From positions 178,985 to 242,984 of the forward strand of contig CAUYUJ010014624.1 of the NCBI GenBank assembly GCA_963575745.1: DNA of 64,000 nucleotides, given 5' to 3'. A program made the position numbers and the translations under genes. The notes beneath the pieces are model-generated. The model was not told the DNA's origin, ran no database searches, and saw only the letters and a list, made by a program, of their open reading frames with translations. The DNA comes from Prorocentrum cordatum. Its lineage: Eukaryota; Sar; Dinophyceae; Prorocentrales; Prorocentraceae. Below, one piece after another: positions 28,454-41,325 of the stretch (position 1 is the stretch's first letter; the number at the start of each line of letters is the position of its first letter).

Positions 28454-28457
28454 AGAG
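24581..28457 (-). CDS. Reverse transcriptase-zinc motif-RNase H polyprotein with Pro-rich, coiled-coil C-terminus (5' incomplete)
   Basis: The frame is open from the 5' junction and runs about 1,290 codons. RT N-terminal motifs are visible (GGLDGWTTKEAKELPDD, then GTIPEPLLHVPNP). Motif A is LDRQKCFDYL (around nucleotide 27770), motif B LQGSSWSL, and the active site FVDD (around 27500). The zinc motif CRYCDEEEETQEHTVRDC follows. RNase H has ATDGAC (around 26160), AETLAIVHL, VFVDNQAVVDGF and an ASHLG...NRQADALATAA end. The last ~350 residues are Pro/Asp-rich and finish in a coiled coil (ETELSQSMAALQQRCAALAA). No endonuclease precedes the RT. The open frame continues 190 codons into the GA repeat as Ser-Leu repeats, which I exclude. 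All catalytic Asp residues are present. Confidence 0.8.
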
Positions 28458-28541
28458 AGAAGGAGAGAGGAGATAGAGAGAGAGGGGAGGGAGAGAGAGA
28501 GAGGGAGAGAGAGGAGAGAGAGAAGAGAGGGAGAGGGAGAC

Positions 28542-28597
<56 letters not shown>

Positions 28598-28764
28598 AAG
28601 AGAGAGAGGAGAGAGAGAGAAGAGGAGTAGAGAGAGAGGAGCAGAGAGAAAGGGAAAAAAAGAAGAGAGAGAGAGAGAGAGAGAAAAAAAGAAATAAAGA
28701 TAGCGCGAGAGAAGAGAAGGAAGGAGAGAGAGATAAAAAAGAGAGAGAGAAAGAAAGAGAAGAG

Positions 28765-28830
<66 letters not shown>

Positions 28831-28835
28831 AAGAA
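28454..28835. repeat. (GA)n microsatellite, right of the minus-strand retroelement
   Basis: Mostly GA dinucleotides with short A-runs. Begins with the right copy of the 16-bp direct repeat (28454-28469). Confidence 0.95.
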
Positions 28836-29211
28836 AGAGAAAGTATACGAAACAGTAGCGCGTGCAAGGCGGCATGCTCGACGCGGGCAGTTGCGACGGA
28901 CGGCTGCGCGAGCGCGCGGGGCGCTCGTCCTTGAGGGCGATCGCTTTCGAGCCTCGTCATCCTCCCACCTCCGCCTCGCGCCGCCGCCTCGAGCCCGCCG
29001 CCGCCTCCGCCGCCTCCTTCGCGTAGTTCCATCCCCCTCCCCCCCGCCCCTCCCCCTCGTCGTCGTCCTCCTCCCCCTCCTCCTCCCCCCCCTCGTCCTC
29101 CTTATCCTCCTGTGCGTTCGCGCAGATGTGTTGCGTTGCGCGTGCGCCGTGCTGTCGCCGCGCCCCCCTGCGAGCGTCGCAGTGGCCTTGGGGGGCGCAG
29201 GCGAGGCAGCC
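28836..29211. other. GC-rich region upstream of the multi-exon gene
   Basis: CCTCC/CGTCC-rich sequence to about 29110. No convincing DinoSL relict was found before the ATG at 29212. Confidence 0.4.
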
Positions 29212-31860
29212 ATGCCGCCAAAGAAGGAAGCCGAGAAAAAGAGCGCTGAGGAGTTGAATGCAGCGAAAGAGAAGGCGAGAAAGCTTCGCCTGCAAAACAA
29301 ACGGCACGAAAATGATCTGCAGAATTGTCGGATGGGGCCAGTCTGCTAGGTGATTGGGCGCGGTTCTGCACGCCGCATTGCTTGTGCGTTGCGTTCCCTT
29401 GCCCACGCCGGAGGAAGACGACGGGGGAAAATGGCGACGAGGAGGAGGGGGGTGGGGAGGAGGGGGAATCGGACGAGGAGGAGGAGGGGGCGGGGGGGGG
29501 GAAGGGGGGGGGGCGAGGACGGGGAGGGGCAGGAAAGAGGCGGGGGGGGGGGGGGGGGGGCAACAACGGAGGGCGGCGGCGGAATGAGTTCCGCGCGGTG
29601 ATTGCCGAATGCCCGGCGCGAGTGGTCGGGGGCAGGGCCGCCGCGAAGAAGGGCGAGCCCGAATTTAGGGCGGAGTACAAAGGGCTCCGCGACTCACAGA
29701 AGGCGGACTGGTTGCGGATCTGGCTGCGCACAGGTACCCCACATGAATGATGCACCTACGCATTGGAGAATGGCGGAGGAGCGGATGGGGGAGGGGGTCC
29801 GACAAGGAAAACCAAGGCCGCAAGATGCAGATGGGGGGGAGAGGAGAGAGGATGATGGAGGACGGCTCTTTTCAGTTTACGCTGACATGCCCCGGGGCCT
29901 TACAAGTGACGAGTCTCACCATGAAGACACGGGCGCGCAGTGCACGGACGCGCGCGCGACCGCGCGCGAGCAGGCAGCTTCGACCACGCCACATGCTACA
30001 GAAAGGAGTCTGACGAGAAGGTGGAGGGCAAGTCCCGCAAGAGCGGGCACATGTCCTACGACGGTCTCTTGCGGCACTTCGGTTGGCGCGAGCACGACAG
30101 AGACACGCCGTGAGGGCAGAGGACTGCGTGTTTTGTTTTGCTTAATTGCGGCGCGGCTCGACCGCTGCGCCCACTCTCTGCGCTTCTGGAATTTCAGGGC
30201 TTTGGCGAGGGCGGACGCCGTGAAGAACTACTGCCTCAAGTTGAAAAGCACGCGCGCGACGGCGAGGGGGGGGCTGCAACTGGCTTGTATGCACAGTAAA
30301 CAGTGATCGAGCAAATGGCGAAATTAGGAGGGGGGGGGGGGGGGGCGCGAGGAGAAAGGGGGAGAGGGGCTGGCTGGCTGGGCGGGCAGACCGACGACCA
30401 GACGAATGAGCTGCTGTTCCGCCGCGCCACCAAGGAGGAGTTGGAGCGAGAGCGCCACGGGCGGGAGATCGGGACAGAGCACTCCACCGACAAAGCGCCG
30501 CTGGACAAGTCGGCGCAGCTGCAGGAGCACAACAGGCGGCGCCTCGAGCATGCCAAGGCGCATCCTCGATCGATGTTAGCGGTGGTTGGGGATGGCACGG
30601 CGCTGGCTAACGTTCGGGGAACTCTTCCTGAGAAGCATGCGCGCGCCCTCGCCTCCTCCAGCGTTGATGTCTTTCGACCTGGATCCATCGAGGGGCCGAA
30701 CGAATGAGTGCTGGGGGAGGTTCGGGCCAAAGTGCCCCTGGGAAACGCGCCCTGAACGTCGGCAGACTGGCAGGCGAGGAAGAATTCCAGTGACAGCAGC
30801 TCCAGCGAGGAAGGGAGCTCCGAGGACAGTGCGGTGATAACTGCGCGGGTCCTCCTGCCCCTCCCCCCTCATCCTCCTCCCCTTCCCTCCTCTATTAATG
30901 GTTCTTCTTTTCTAGTCCCTCATCCTCCTCGAGCGGGCCTCTTGGAGGATGCGAAGCCTACGTCGAAGAAGAAGTCGAAGCAGGCTGGCCACGCGACTGG
31001 GGTCGCCTCGGGCGCTGCACCCTCGGCCCCCAGCGGTGAGTTGGGGATGTGGCTCGGGGGGGGGTCTCCAACTACACAGCCTTGCTCGGGGGCTCGGACG
31101 TGGGGGGGCGGGGCGAGGTGCGCCCAGTAGATCCACCAGATACAACCCGCCTCCCACTCACTGCCACTCGTGCGCTGCCTTGGGGGGTTCACGTTCTCCT
31201 CCGAGGCTGGCCTCCAGCTCTCCCCCCCCCTGCCTCCGCCCTTTCGATCGTCTTCCTCTCCCCCGTGCCCAGGTGGCCGCCTCCTCCTTCTGGCCCACCT
31301 CCGCCTCCTGACCCCCTCACCTCTTCGACGTCCTCGACCGGCCTTTCTTCCTCCGCCCACCCGCCCACCCCTCTCTACGTTTTCGCGTGGAACTCACGAG
31401 CCGACAGTCCAAGCTGGGACGCAGTTAGTGTTTTGAGCACTTAGAAGCGTGGGTAAGGGGAGGTCGAGAAGCAGTCGTGGCTGACCCCGTTCGGACCGCA
31501 GATCTCCCTGGCCCTCGCGAGCCTCAGCGAGGCCAACACCTTGGTCATCGATGCTATTCAGGGGAAGCCCGTGGGGGAGCGGGGTCGCGCTATGTTCGTT
31601 TTGCGTGCGTGTACATTTGGGTGTCCATTGCTTACGCGCGTGACGTTTGTTGCCTCACTCGTGTTATTCACCATTCAGTTTCGATCTTGATCGCCCACCC
31701 TGCCAGCCGCCCACTTGGCTGGAAAAGTGTTTGGGCCAGGTCCGACATCGCAAAGTGCTCGTGCGCGCAGGGCACCATCAAGGAGGCGAAGAAGGTCTGG
31801 GACAACATCTCCCCCGCGATGGCCAGCACGTCGCTCGCCCAGAAGAATTTCGGAACTTAG
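29212..31860 (+). CDS. Unrecognised multi-exon gene, basic and coiled-coil N-terminus, Ser/Lys-rich middle
   Basis: Protein-like blocks in changing frames with plausible splice sites imply at least seven exons. Exon 1 starts at 29212 (MPPKKEAEKKSAEELNAAKE, basic coiled coil). The next block ends at 29733 (QKADWLRIWLRT/G, donor GTACCC) and joins 29974-30109 in phase (SFDHATCYRKESDEK...HFGWREHDRDTP, donor GTGAGG). That joins 30198 in phase (ALARADAVKNYCLKLKS). Further blocks are 30390 onward (TDDQTNELLFRRATKEELERE), about 30755-30835 (SSDSSSSEEGSSEDSA), and one ending at GTGAGT near 31036 (KPTSKKKSKQAG). The final pair, 31502-31570 (ISLALASLSEANTLVIDAIQ) and 31771-31860 (GTIKEAKKVWDNISP), join in phase 0. 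Middle exons are unresolved. No domain is recognised. Confidence 0.5.
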
Positions 31861-32275
31861 GAGGGAGGCCGTGCAGCGCAGACAGTCTCGCCCCTCTCTC
31901 CCTCACTCTGACGCGTTGCGTTTTAGAGTCGTTCGTGGGCCCATGTCACTGGTGCACTTTCACATGGCAGGTCGCGTCGTAAGATTGCTAGCGTTCGTTT
32001 AACATGTCAGTGGTATCGTTCTTCATCGTTGCATGCGCCCACATTCTTGCTAATTTCCTTTCTTCTTGCGAGTATTTGTCTGAGACGGGCTCTCGAAGAC
32101 GCCCTCGCACGAGCTTCCCGAAGCACGCGGCGCAAGGGCGGGGCAATGACCAATCGCTTCAATGACAGTCGATCCCACAACGCGGGTCCAAGAGGGCTAA
32201 TTGTTTGCGCTTGCGCCGGTACCGTTCTGAAGCTCGTGCGCGACATCTCTGGGCCCGTGCGCGGTCGTGCACGGA
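31861..32275. other. Spacer between two + strand genes
   Basis: No feature supported; moderately GC-rich unique-looking sequence. Confidence 0.35.
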
Positions 32276-34917
32276 TGAGCGCTCGAGCTCGCGAGGAAAT
32301 GGCGGGCCGCCCCAGCGACAGACGTGGATGGGGTCGGAGAGGTGACGAAAAGGCTAGCGAAGATAACCGCGCTGGGCGCGAAGACACGATGAGTTTCTCT
32401 GCGAGCTCTGCGGTGAACCCTTCAAGAGCGACAAGATAACCGCGCCTGTGCAAGTCCCTCCTCAGGGATGCCTCGCGAAGGCGCGAAGATCTAGAATATT
32501 GCTTCGTGGGCTGTCGATTCGTCCTGAGTAGATAGACGTGTTTGCCATGCTTGTCTCAGGCGATGCATAGGCGACATAGGGGCACGGGCAGTACATAAGG
32601 CTGATGTGGATGTGATGCGCGCACGTTTGAGCCAATGTGGAGGCGATGCGCCAAGGAATGCGACCCGAGTAAATCTCAGACTCTACCGTTGATACATCGA
32701 GCATGCGTGCTCTCATACGTACTGCAATTGCATGGGAAATGTGATGTCCGTAGCACTCACTTCGATCGAGTTGCGTTGTTTTGTTGTTCTCGCCATCCAC
32801 GGCCATGCCTTCGAGAGCTGCCAGCGCCCGAGCGGTTCTGGAGAGTGATGATGCGATTCCTCGGACAGACGACAGAGGCGCAGGACTCCGCAAATACCTT
32901 CTGGACAACTACCAGGAAGGGAGTTTAACAGCAGTCGACGCGCGCTCGATCGCGTGGCATGCGACTCGAGGAGGAGCAAGGGGGGTTCGAGATCTCGCGC
33001 AAGATCCTGCGGTTGGCCACGCTTCGGAACACCTCCAGGCAATCCTTCATGAAAGGCAGCGTGTAAGTACGTGCGCAGTTCGCATGCCGTCCTGGGATAA
33101 AGGTACGGACCAACGCACGTGTTTGGATTTCCCCTTTGCTCTACCGCACGACGTGTTCGCGTTCCACCGGCACAGATGCCAAGCCGAATGGGGGCCCTGT
33201 GAACTTCGGACAAGACGTCTTACCTCGGGAATGCTCGAGCCACGAAGTGGCCAGAGAGGCGCCAGATAGATGTACGCCCGTCGGACTTTTTTTCCGACGC
33301 CGTCCCACACACAAAGCGGGGCTCTTTCTATTGTTGGTGCGCTGCCAACGGTTTGACGCAGCAGCGGTACTTGTGCTGCACTTTGAGGAGAGGCGACCTG
33401 TGCAAGTGCGGATGCCAAGGGAATTGCTCCTTTGGTCTGGTGCAGAGAGTGCTCAAGTGGTCATTCAACGCTGTAGCCGACGGAAAGTACCCAGAGAGGG
33501 GCTGCAACAACCTTCTTTTCGCGCGCGGCAGGAACCTGTGGCGCGGCTTCGAGCTGGCAGAAGGGTGGAGAGGAGCATCAGCAGACATCCGAATGGATTT
33601 TAGAGGTGAACGCCTCCCTCGGGTTCAAGACCTGGCAGAACCCTCGTAACCCGCGATCTGCATGCGACGTGCTCAGAGCCAACCTTTTCGCCCACCCGCA
33701 GGATCTGCATAACCTCCCTTGGGCCCCCCGCGATTCTGCAGTATACAGGGCTCAGCTTGGTCGGTCCCTTCGCGTTGTTAACATAGTTGATGGCGCGGCC
33801 CTGGGCCGTCTAGTCTCAAGCTTACGCATGGACGAACGCTTGGGAGGCATGGTGACACTGAGAGCAGTCCCAGAGTTCTGGTTGGGAGCCAAATTCCGCC
33901 TGCTAGAAAACGCACGCGTTCAAGATAGCCACGGCCTGTGCGCAGCGGTCGCGCCTGCGCAGATCCTTTTCTTCGACACAGAGAACAGCCCAGGCCTGGA
34001 CAGAGTGAGCGCCCTATTCCAAATCAATGGGGCGACGTGCGACTCCCTGATTGTGGACGCCATGCGCGTCATGGACCTGGGGGTGACGCAGTTCGTAACC
34101 GGATCAGTGTTTCACTTGTTGGTCAAGAGCAATTTTTCCAGAAGCAATAAGACTAGAGTTGCAATGCGATGTCACGGTTCCCTCCTCCACCTTCGGAGGC
34201 GGTTGCGACCCTTTTACCTTGCGACAGGAGCTAACGCCAAGTGGGGGTCGAAATCGATGGTAGGGCGCATAGCGCTGAACTTGTTTTGGCCGAGCAAAGT
34301 CGGCAAGGTTGCGCGCCTAAGCGCAAAAGCGGCAGAGCATCGAACGCTGGTGCCGATGCTAGTCCAGCTTTGCCAAGAGAACCTCGCGTTCTTAGGTCCT
34401 CGCGCTGCCGCTCTCGTCAGGGCGCGCAGCCACCTTGACACGGCGCGCAGGGTCCAGGCCACAGAGGGCCGCAACATGAGCTCGGTAGCAGTTTACATGT
34501 TTCAGAAACGAGCTCGGACATTGCACAACCATGGGCTCGGCCCCTCGAACGCCTCGTTGGACGGTTTCGCTTCTACCCTTCGTTGCCGCTGCATTGCTGG
34601 GTTTGCCTCGGGGTCTGCAACGTCGGCTTGGGTATCGCTGTGGGGCCGAGCGCGCGTGCATTCTCCCTTCTCGTAGCAGACAGCCTTGCTTGGCTTCCTT
34701 CACGCGTGGCGGGACTTCCGAGGGCATGAGGTGTTCAAGCGCCATGCGTCGGTGCACCTCGCCCAGCAGGTTGCCAAAACAGGGAGACCCGAAGGCGCAC
34801 TGGACGAACCCCGACGAGGCGGAGAATCGGCTCATGCAGAAAGCCGCCAAGTCTCTCCGCGGCGGCAACAAATTGCATTTCGCATTTTTCGAAGAGGTGC
34901 CCCCTGCGGACGCCTGA
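32276..34917 (+). pseudogene. Frameshifted member of the dinoflagellate ORF superfamily
   Basis: Successive protein-like blocks occupy different frames. They are an N-terminus near 32276 (MSARAREEMAGRPSDRRG); a Cys block near 32393 (FLCELCGEPFKSDKITAP); LRKYLLDNYQEGSLTAVDAR after an acceptor at 32880; FPFALPHDVFAF near 33136; and DFFSDAVPHTKRGSFYCW with LCKCGCQGNCSF...LKWSFNAVADGKYPE (33280-33500). After these come SLGFKTWQNP to LGVTQFVTGSVFHLLV (33610-34125) and AEHRTLVPMLVQLCQENLAFL; then WRDFRGHEVFKRHASVHLAQ (about 34705); and finally NPDEAENRLMQKAAKSLRGG, ending in TGA at 34917. From memory this order matches the full-length superfamily whose C-terminus is also at 22798-23604. Some frame changes may be introns, but several lack splice sites, so I call it decayed. 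Confidence 0.5.
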
Positions 34918-35045
34918 TCGGAGATGGGAGATTGCGAACTAGAAGTTCTTGCTGTCAGACGTGGGCGGGGCTTTGGCGGCGTCCTGCAGGGGCAGATGTT
35001 CTGCCCCGCCGGGGTTGTCCAGGCGCCCTGGGCGGAGGTAATGTT

Positions 35046-35091
<46 letters not shown>

Positions 35092-35835
35092 GTATATATT
35101 ATATATACACACCCCAGGTGAGAATACAGTTTCATTCCGCGGTACCTGCTGTGGCCGTTCCACCGTAGACCTGGAGGAAAAAACCACCTGAGAAGACGGA
35201 GAAGTCGTCGCGGCGGGGCCCTCCTTGCACTCCTTTTCTTGGGGGTGGCGGAAGGAGCGGCGGATTCATATGCGCGTGCACGCGTGTGCGTGTGCGCGCG
35301 CGTGCGCGCGCGTGTTCGAGTAGTAGGGGGAGGGGGGGGGGGGGGGGGGGCGGAGGATTCGCCTTCCCCTCTCCCTCGCCACCCCCGCCGTCGCTGCCCC
35401 CGCCCCAGCAAGGCTGGCCTCGGGGCCCGACGAGGGATCCGAGGCAAGTCAGAATTGGGAAGGATGAAGGAGCAGGGATCTCCCATGCATGCACCCTCTC
35501 TCCTCCGTGCCCCCCCCCCCCCCCCCCCCCCTCTCCTCCAAGCTGGCGGAGGTCTCGGTCGCGGCCCCCGCCCCCGCCCGCCCCCGGGTGGATCCAAAGG
35601 CGGCCCTGCCATGAATCCACGCGCCCGCGCGGGGCAAGCGAGGGCCTCGATCGAGAAGGCTGCGCTCGCATCCAGGGTCGGACTTCGCAGCCTTTCCCTT
35701 CTCTCTCGACCCCTCAGCCTCGATCCAGCTCGAGTTGTAAAGCAGGCGGCCTCGGCAGGGCGCGAAGGAGGGGGGGCCTGCGCGCCCCCGCGCCTCGAGC
35801 TCTCGCACGCCCCGCCCTGAGGGCCGAAAGCCTTG
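34918..35835. other. Non-coding, microsatellite and homopolymer-rich
   Basis: Contains (TA)n at 35049-35106, (CG/CA)n near 35275-35315, a poly-G run at about 35328-35350 and a poly-C run at about 35511-35530. Confidence 0.6.
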
Positions 35836-35920
35836 AGATCGATCGGTCGATCGATCGATCGACTGATCGAAATCCCTCGATCGATCGAGCAATCGGTCGT
35901 TCGACCGATCGACCCATGCC
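35836..35920. repeat. (GATC)n-type degenerate tetranucleotide tract
   Basis: GATCGATCGGTCGATC-type units dense across about 85 bases; self-complementary. Confidence 0.8.
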
Positions 35921-36219
35921 TTTCGGCCCCGCCCCCGTGCCCTGCCGATGCTGGCCCCGCAGCGCTCGACGCGGCCCGCCCCCGTCGATCCAGAGCGGGC
36001 GCGGCGACTCGAGGCTCACCCAGAGAGCGGCCAAGCCCTGAGAAGGTGTTAGGGCCGACGTCTATATCAATATAGAAGCCCGCCGATCGGCAGGAATTCC
36101 TTGCGCGACCATCAGGTTAGCAGTTTGCTTCCTGCGCGGCAGCCCTGAGAATCTCAGGGCCCGCCGATCGTCAGGCTCGTCGGCCTGCAGCGTTCCCCCC
36201 CCCCGCCTCAATGCACGCG

Positions 36220-36515
<296 letters not shown>

Positions 36516-37043
36516 TTGCATGCGCGCGGGAGCCTGGGAGTCACGAGCAAGCCCTCCTCCTCGAGGATCCTCGAATCCCCGTTTCTCCTCGAACGATTGC
36601 TCGCGACCGTTCGCGCCGAGAGTTCCGGGCGCGCCCGTGCGCCGTGGGGCGCGCCGAGGCGGCGCGTGTCGATGGAGATGGTGCGCGCGCGCGTGTCCCT
36701 CTCGAGCTCTCGCTTGCGTGCGGCGAGAAGGGCGCAGCATGTGTTCTGAAGCTCAGGCTGACGCGATTTGCGACGATTGGCCAGCGGCCACGGTCTCGAT
36801 GGAAAGGGCGTCTCACCCATGTGTATACAACTGCATATGTATGTATATATATATATGTATATACGCAGAACGAAGTAGTTATTATACTATGTGCATGTTT
36901 CTTCCTCTCGTCCCTAAATCTTGGATTTTTGAGTAGGGCTCCCGCGGCGCGCGATTCAGCGGCGCAGGGGGCACAGGCTGAAAGGCCTGCAAGCCATATG
37001 CACGGCGAGCCACGCGTATACGGATGAAAAGATCGGGCGCCAT

Positions 37044-37133
37044 ATATATGTATATATACACATATATATATATATACATATGTGTGTATTTATATGTGTA
37101 TATAGATATATATATATATATATACATATATAG
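37044..37133. repeat. (TA)n microsatellite
   Basis: TATATA runs with TGTG interruptions; a shorter one lies at about 36840-36860. Confidence 0.9.
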
Positions 37134-39885
37134 ATCACCGTCTTCTACGTTCGGATCGTATTTGAATCCTAGCGCAGTTCTGCTTCTATGCAGGACTCGC
37201 GTGGGCGGTATCGTGCTGCCGTGAAGTACCATTGCGCATGCTGCAGAAAAGACGGGGAACTGAATGGGCCGCTGCGGACCCGTTTCCGCCCCTCCCCCCT
37301 GAGCAGACCCCCTCTCGAGTACGCCTCGAGATCCTGCATGCTGCTTACTGCTTCGGGCATATATGGCGACGGTCACTTAACTGCGAATCATAAAATTCCG
37401 ACGGACAGCTGCGAGCTGCAAGATTCCAACTATCAACTCCGAGCCGTGGATGTCGATATCTTCGCGTTGCAATTATTTCTTTGGAAATTGCTTCAATGTT
37501 GCAAGTTATCTTTAGCTCTCTTGGGGGCGTCGCAATTCTATTGCCACGCCAAGATGTCTGGGGAGGGCGTCCGCTCGGCAAGGGTCTGATCAGCGGCCTG
37601 TCGAAAGGCGGCGTTCGAGCCCAGATGGGCGCGGAAAGGAGAAAGACATCGCGTGCAAGTTGGGCCAAATTGTCGCGGGCAGCTTGGGCGGCCTCCTTCG
37701 GGTTGGCGCCTTGGGGCGCCAGGCGCAAACTGGTCTCGCCGGGGCTGCGGGGGTCGGGCGGGCGGGGGGGGGCCGGGGCTGGGCGGGCCGGGCTCGAGCC
37801 TTCAGCCGCGAGCCGCGTCGCGAGATGGCCGAGGGAGACGCGGGCCCGTCATGGGCCCCAAACTTCGGCTCGTCGCCCCCCCCCCCGGCCGCTTCCCCCC
37901 CCTCCTCCTCCTCCTCGTCCCCCTCCTCCTCGCACCCCTCCTCCTCCTCGTCCTCCTCCTCGACCCCCCCCTCCTCACTCCTCCTCCTCCTCCTCTCCTC
38001 CTCCTCCTCCTCCTCCTCCTCCTCCTCCTCCTCCACCTCCTCCTCCTCCTCGTCCTCATCCTCCTCCTCCTCCTCGTCTTTTTCCTCCTCCTTCTCATCC
38101 CCCTCCTCTCGCACCCCCCCACCGCGCCCCGCGCCCCCCCCGTCTCCTCCTCGACCCGGTCTCTGAGCGCGCGCGCGGGGCCCAAGGCGCGCGCGCCCCC
38201 CGCTGGCTCGAGCGCACCCGGGGCCCCGCCCCGCCGCGCCCGCGCGGCGCGCTTGCGCCGATCCGCAACTCCGGTCTTCGATCTTGCATGGGGGCGCGGG
38301 TCGGCTAGAGCGGGGCGATCGCGTTTAAAGTTTGATTTTCTGAGAGGTTGTATTTGGATATTGCCGTGGCGCTGGGTCGTTGAATGCTTGGATTATTCTC
38401 AAGTGGGGCCGCCGTTGTCCGTTTCCTGTCCGCGGCCCCCGCCGCCCGCCTTGGGCGCGGGGGCCGGAGGGGGGCCCGGTCGCGCGTCGCCCCGCCCGCC
38501 CGCGCTCGAGCGCGCTTCATCATTGCGGTGGGCTGGGGCGTCTGGACACGCGTTTATTCTCGGCGGGAACCCGAGTGCGAATTGGTTGCCCGCGCTATCG
38601 TTATCCGTGTAAATTTCGCGCTGGACTTCTGCGTGCACTTGCGGCGAAGTTCGCAACCGTGCTTGCGTCCTGCGCTCCAGGGGACCTGGGGGCGCTCGGG
38701 TTGTTCGCGGCGTAGTTGCGCGTTGTTGGCGCTGGCCTTTCTGATTCGTGGCCAGGTTCGCGGCTGCGCTCGCGGCGTCGCGCCCCCGCTTCGGCGCGCG
38801 GCCCTTATCGGCTTGACTCAGCGCTCTGAACGGCGCGAGCGCATGTTAGCCCAATGCTCACAGCTTCGCTGCGATGTTTGTCCTATTTACGGGTCCCCGG
38901 AGGCCATCGCTCCGATCGGCGCGCGTGCTCTGAGGGTCGGACTTCGTCGCGCGGCCGCGCGCCGACGCCCCGGGCAAATCGGGGCGCCGGGGGGTTTACG
39001 ACCTCGTCCGGCGAATCGGCCTCGCCAGGAGGGCCCCAAAGGACATCCCCGAAAGAGCTTTGAATTTCTCGGCGAGACTTACTCTCGGCCCCCCGGCCTC
39101 CTTGACCTTCTTGGCCATGGCCATGAACGAACGTGTTGGGCCCTGGGATCGGGGGCTGAGACGGCCGACGGGCCTGGGGCAATTTGGAGGGGGTGGAAAG
39201 GGGCGGGCGATTAGCTGGGCCCCAGAGCTTCAAAATCGCAAAAGCAGGCCACAATGTTCTAAACAAAGAAACATCCAGCCGGGGGCGCCGATTGTTTCGG
39301 GCTCGGCATTCACTGACCTGCAATCGACCTTTGAACCTCAAGCGCCGGCCGCGCAGGTCGGGTTCGCGAGGCGAGCCGCGATGGCGTGGCCCGAGATTCT
39401 CTCGACAAGCCCTCTCCGCGAAAACCGCGCGCCGATTTGTTCGAGCCGGCGGCGACTTCCGTTGGGGGGCTGGAGACTCGCGAAACAGCCCCCGCGACGT
39501 CTCAACCTATGCAGGCCCTCCCAGACCAGCCTTCCTCCGAGGAACCAGTGAACATATGGCAATGAAAGAGAACCCTTTTGATGTGCACTACAGTCCAGCG
39601 AACGCGGTTGATAGTGACTTGTTCGAGCGCGTGTCAACGCGTCGGCCGTGCGCGCTCGCGCGCGATCGTTGGGGCCCGGGCTCGGCCTCTGTTTCGAACT
39701 CGCGCTCGGCGTCGGGCTCGGGCTCGCGCCCGAGCTTGCGCGCGAGCGCGCGCGCGATCGAACGTGGGCGCGAGCGAAAGCCCCCGTTGGAGGGCGAGGC
39801 GCGATTGCAATGTCAGGGCGCCACCTGTGGACCACCCCCCCTGGGGCCGCGCGCGCGCGATTGCATCCCCGGGCAGAGCGCGGTC
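37134..39885. other. GC-rich region without supported genes; CTC tract at about 37900-38105
   Basis: Several long frames are open on both strands, but all are GC-driven and Arg/Pro/Ala-rich, with no motif, start context or conserved-looking block. Confidence 0.5.
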
Positions 39886-40275
39886 CCGGCGCCAAATTTG
39901 CACGAGGGAAAATGGCCCCAGCTGATCGCGCCGTCGGGATGGGCGGGTTGCGGCGCCCTGTCAACGAGGGGCAATGGCCCCAGCGACCCGCGCCGCGGGC
40001 CCCGGCGTGCACTTGTTAGTCTTGATTGGGAGCGACCCCAGGTCATCGCGCCGTCGAGAGGCGCGGGCCCCAGCGCCCAACTTCCATTCGGGGCCGCGGC
40101 CCCAGCTGCCCGCGCTGCGGTTTCCAGCGCGCAGTTTTGATGTGGGAAAATTGGCCCGGCAGGTCATGCCGCCAAGAAGGGCGGGCCCCGGCCCCTGATT
40201 TTCACGAGGGGCAATTGCCCCTGCGGCCCGCGGCGCGGGCCCCAGCGCCGAATCTCGGCGAGGGGGGGCCGCCCT
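39886..40275 (+). repeat. Degenerate GC-rich minisatellite, about 60-bp units
   Basis: Units built on ACGAGGGGCAATGGCCCC, then GCGCCG...GCGGGCCCCAGCG, recur about six times with variable spacing. Confidence 0.6.
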
Positions 40276-41325
40276 GGCAGATGGCGCTGACGGGCCCGCG
40301 AGCCCGCCGGCAGTCCGTCGAACATTTCGCGCGCCGAATATACGCCGACTTGTAAGGCAATTTCTGAGAAGCGACAAGAGAGGCGAAGCCGTCGGTGCGA
40401 AACTTGCGCCGCGATCCCACCAAACAGCGCGCGGTTTTGCTGCCCTCTGCCGCGGGGCGCTATCCTCCTTCTTTGTTAACTCCTGGGCGTCTGCAATCGA
40501 TTCCTGCCTTTGCGGATGAGCGGGTTCTCCGGCGGCCTCGGCTCGTTTCCGCGAGCCTCGCGGCCCGACGCCTCCCAGCTCGTTCGCCGGGGCGCGGGGC
40601 TCCGCGACGCCCGCGCAGCGAAAAGGGGGGCGGTGATCGGGCCGAGCGCGCCCGCCCGCCCGCGCGCGCGACGTTCGAGAAGAAATGCGCTGCAGCAATC
40701 GCCTACATCAGCCGCGTCATGGCGCGGCGCATCGCAGCTAGTCAGATCCGAAGCCGGGTATGCTTGTAGTCGGCGAAGAAGGGCCATGGCTCGAAATCTT
40801 CCAGCTCGTTCAGCCCCCGCCCGGACTCGCAGGGCCCCGCGACGCGCTCGTCTCGCCGCCGCCGGCCGTCTGGCCAGGCTCGACGAAGAAGCTCGGTGGT
40901 GGTGCTCCTCGCGGGGCTGGGCCGGCCGCCGCAGCCGCCGCCGCGCCCTCCGCCGCCGTCGCCGTCGCCTTCTCAGCATCCCAAACCCCCGCGAACGCGG
41001 CCGCGCCAAGGTGCTCGGTGGCCTCCTACAGGCGCGTCGCTGCTGCTGCGTCGTCGCCTCCAGCAACTGCCGCCGCCTCCGCTGCGCCGGCAGCGCAGCC
41101 TGCTGTTGGGGCCGCCACCGCCGCGCCCCAGTCCGCCGCCCGGGGGGCCCCCGTCGGTCGGCTCGGCGCGGCTCCACCGACGCCCTCCTGATTATTGGCC
41201 GCGCTCTCCCTGGTCGCTGTCTGGGGCCGCGTGGTCTTCTCCTGCCAGCCCCGCGCCTCGTCGCGCCTGCCCGTGGTGAGCCCCCGGGCTCCGTGTAGCT
41301 CTTGTCCCAGCTCGCGCGGGGCCTC
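40276..41325. other. GC-rich region, nothing supported
   Basis: Open frames exist on both strands, but composition explains them. Confidence 0.4.

Noticed and set aside
28458-29032. N-terminal Ser/Leu repeat extension of the minus-strand RT protein
   Set aside because: It is translation through the flanking (GA)n target site, outside the inserted element.
32622-32640. Possible minus-strand relict leader (reverse complement ATTGGCTCAAA)
   Set aside because: Only about 11 bases match and no gene follows on that strand.
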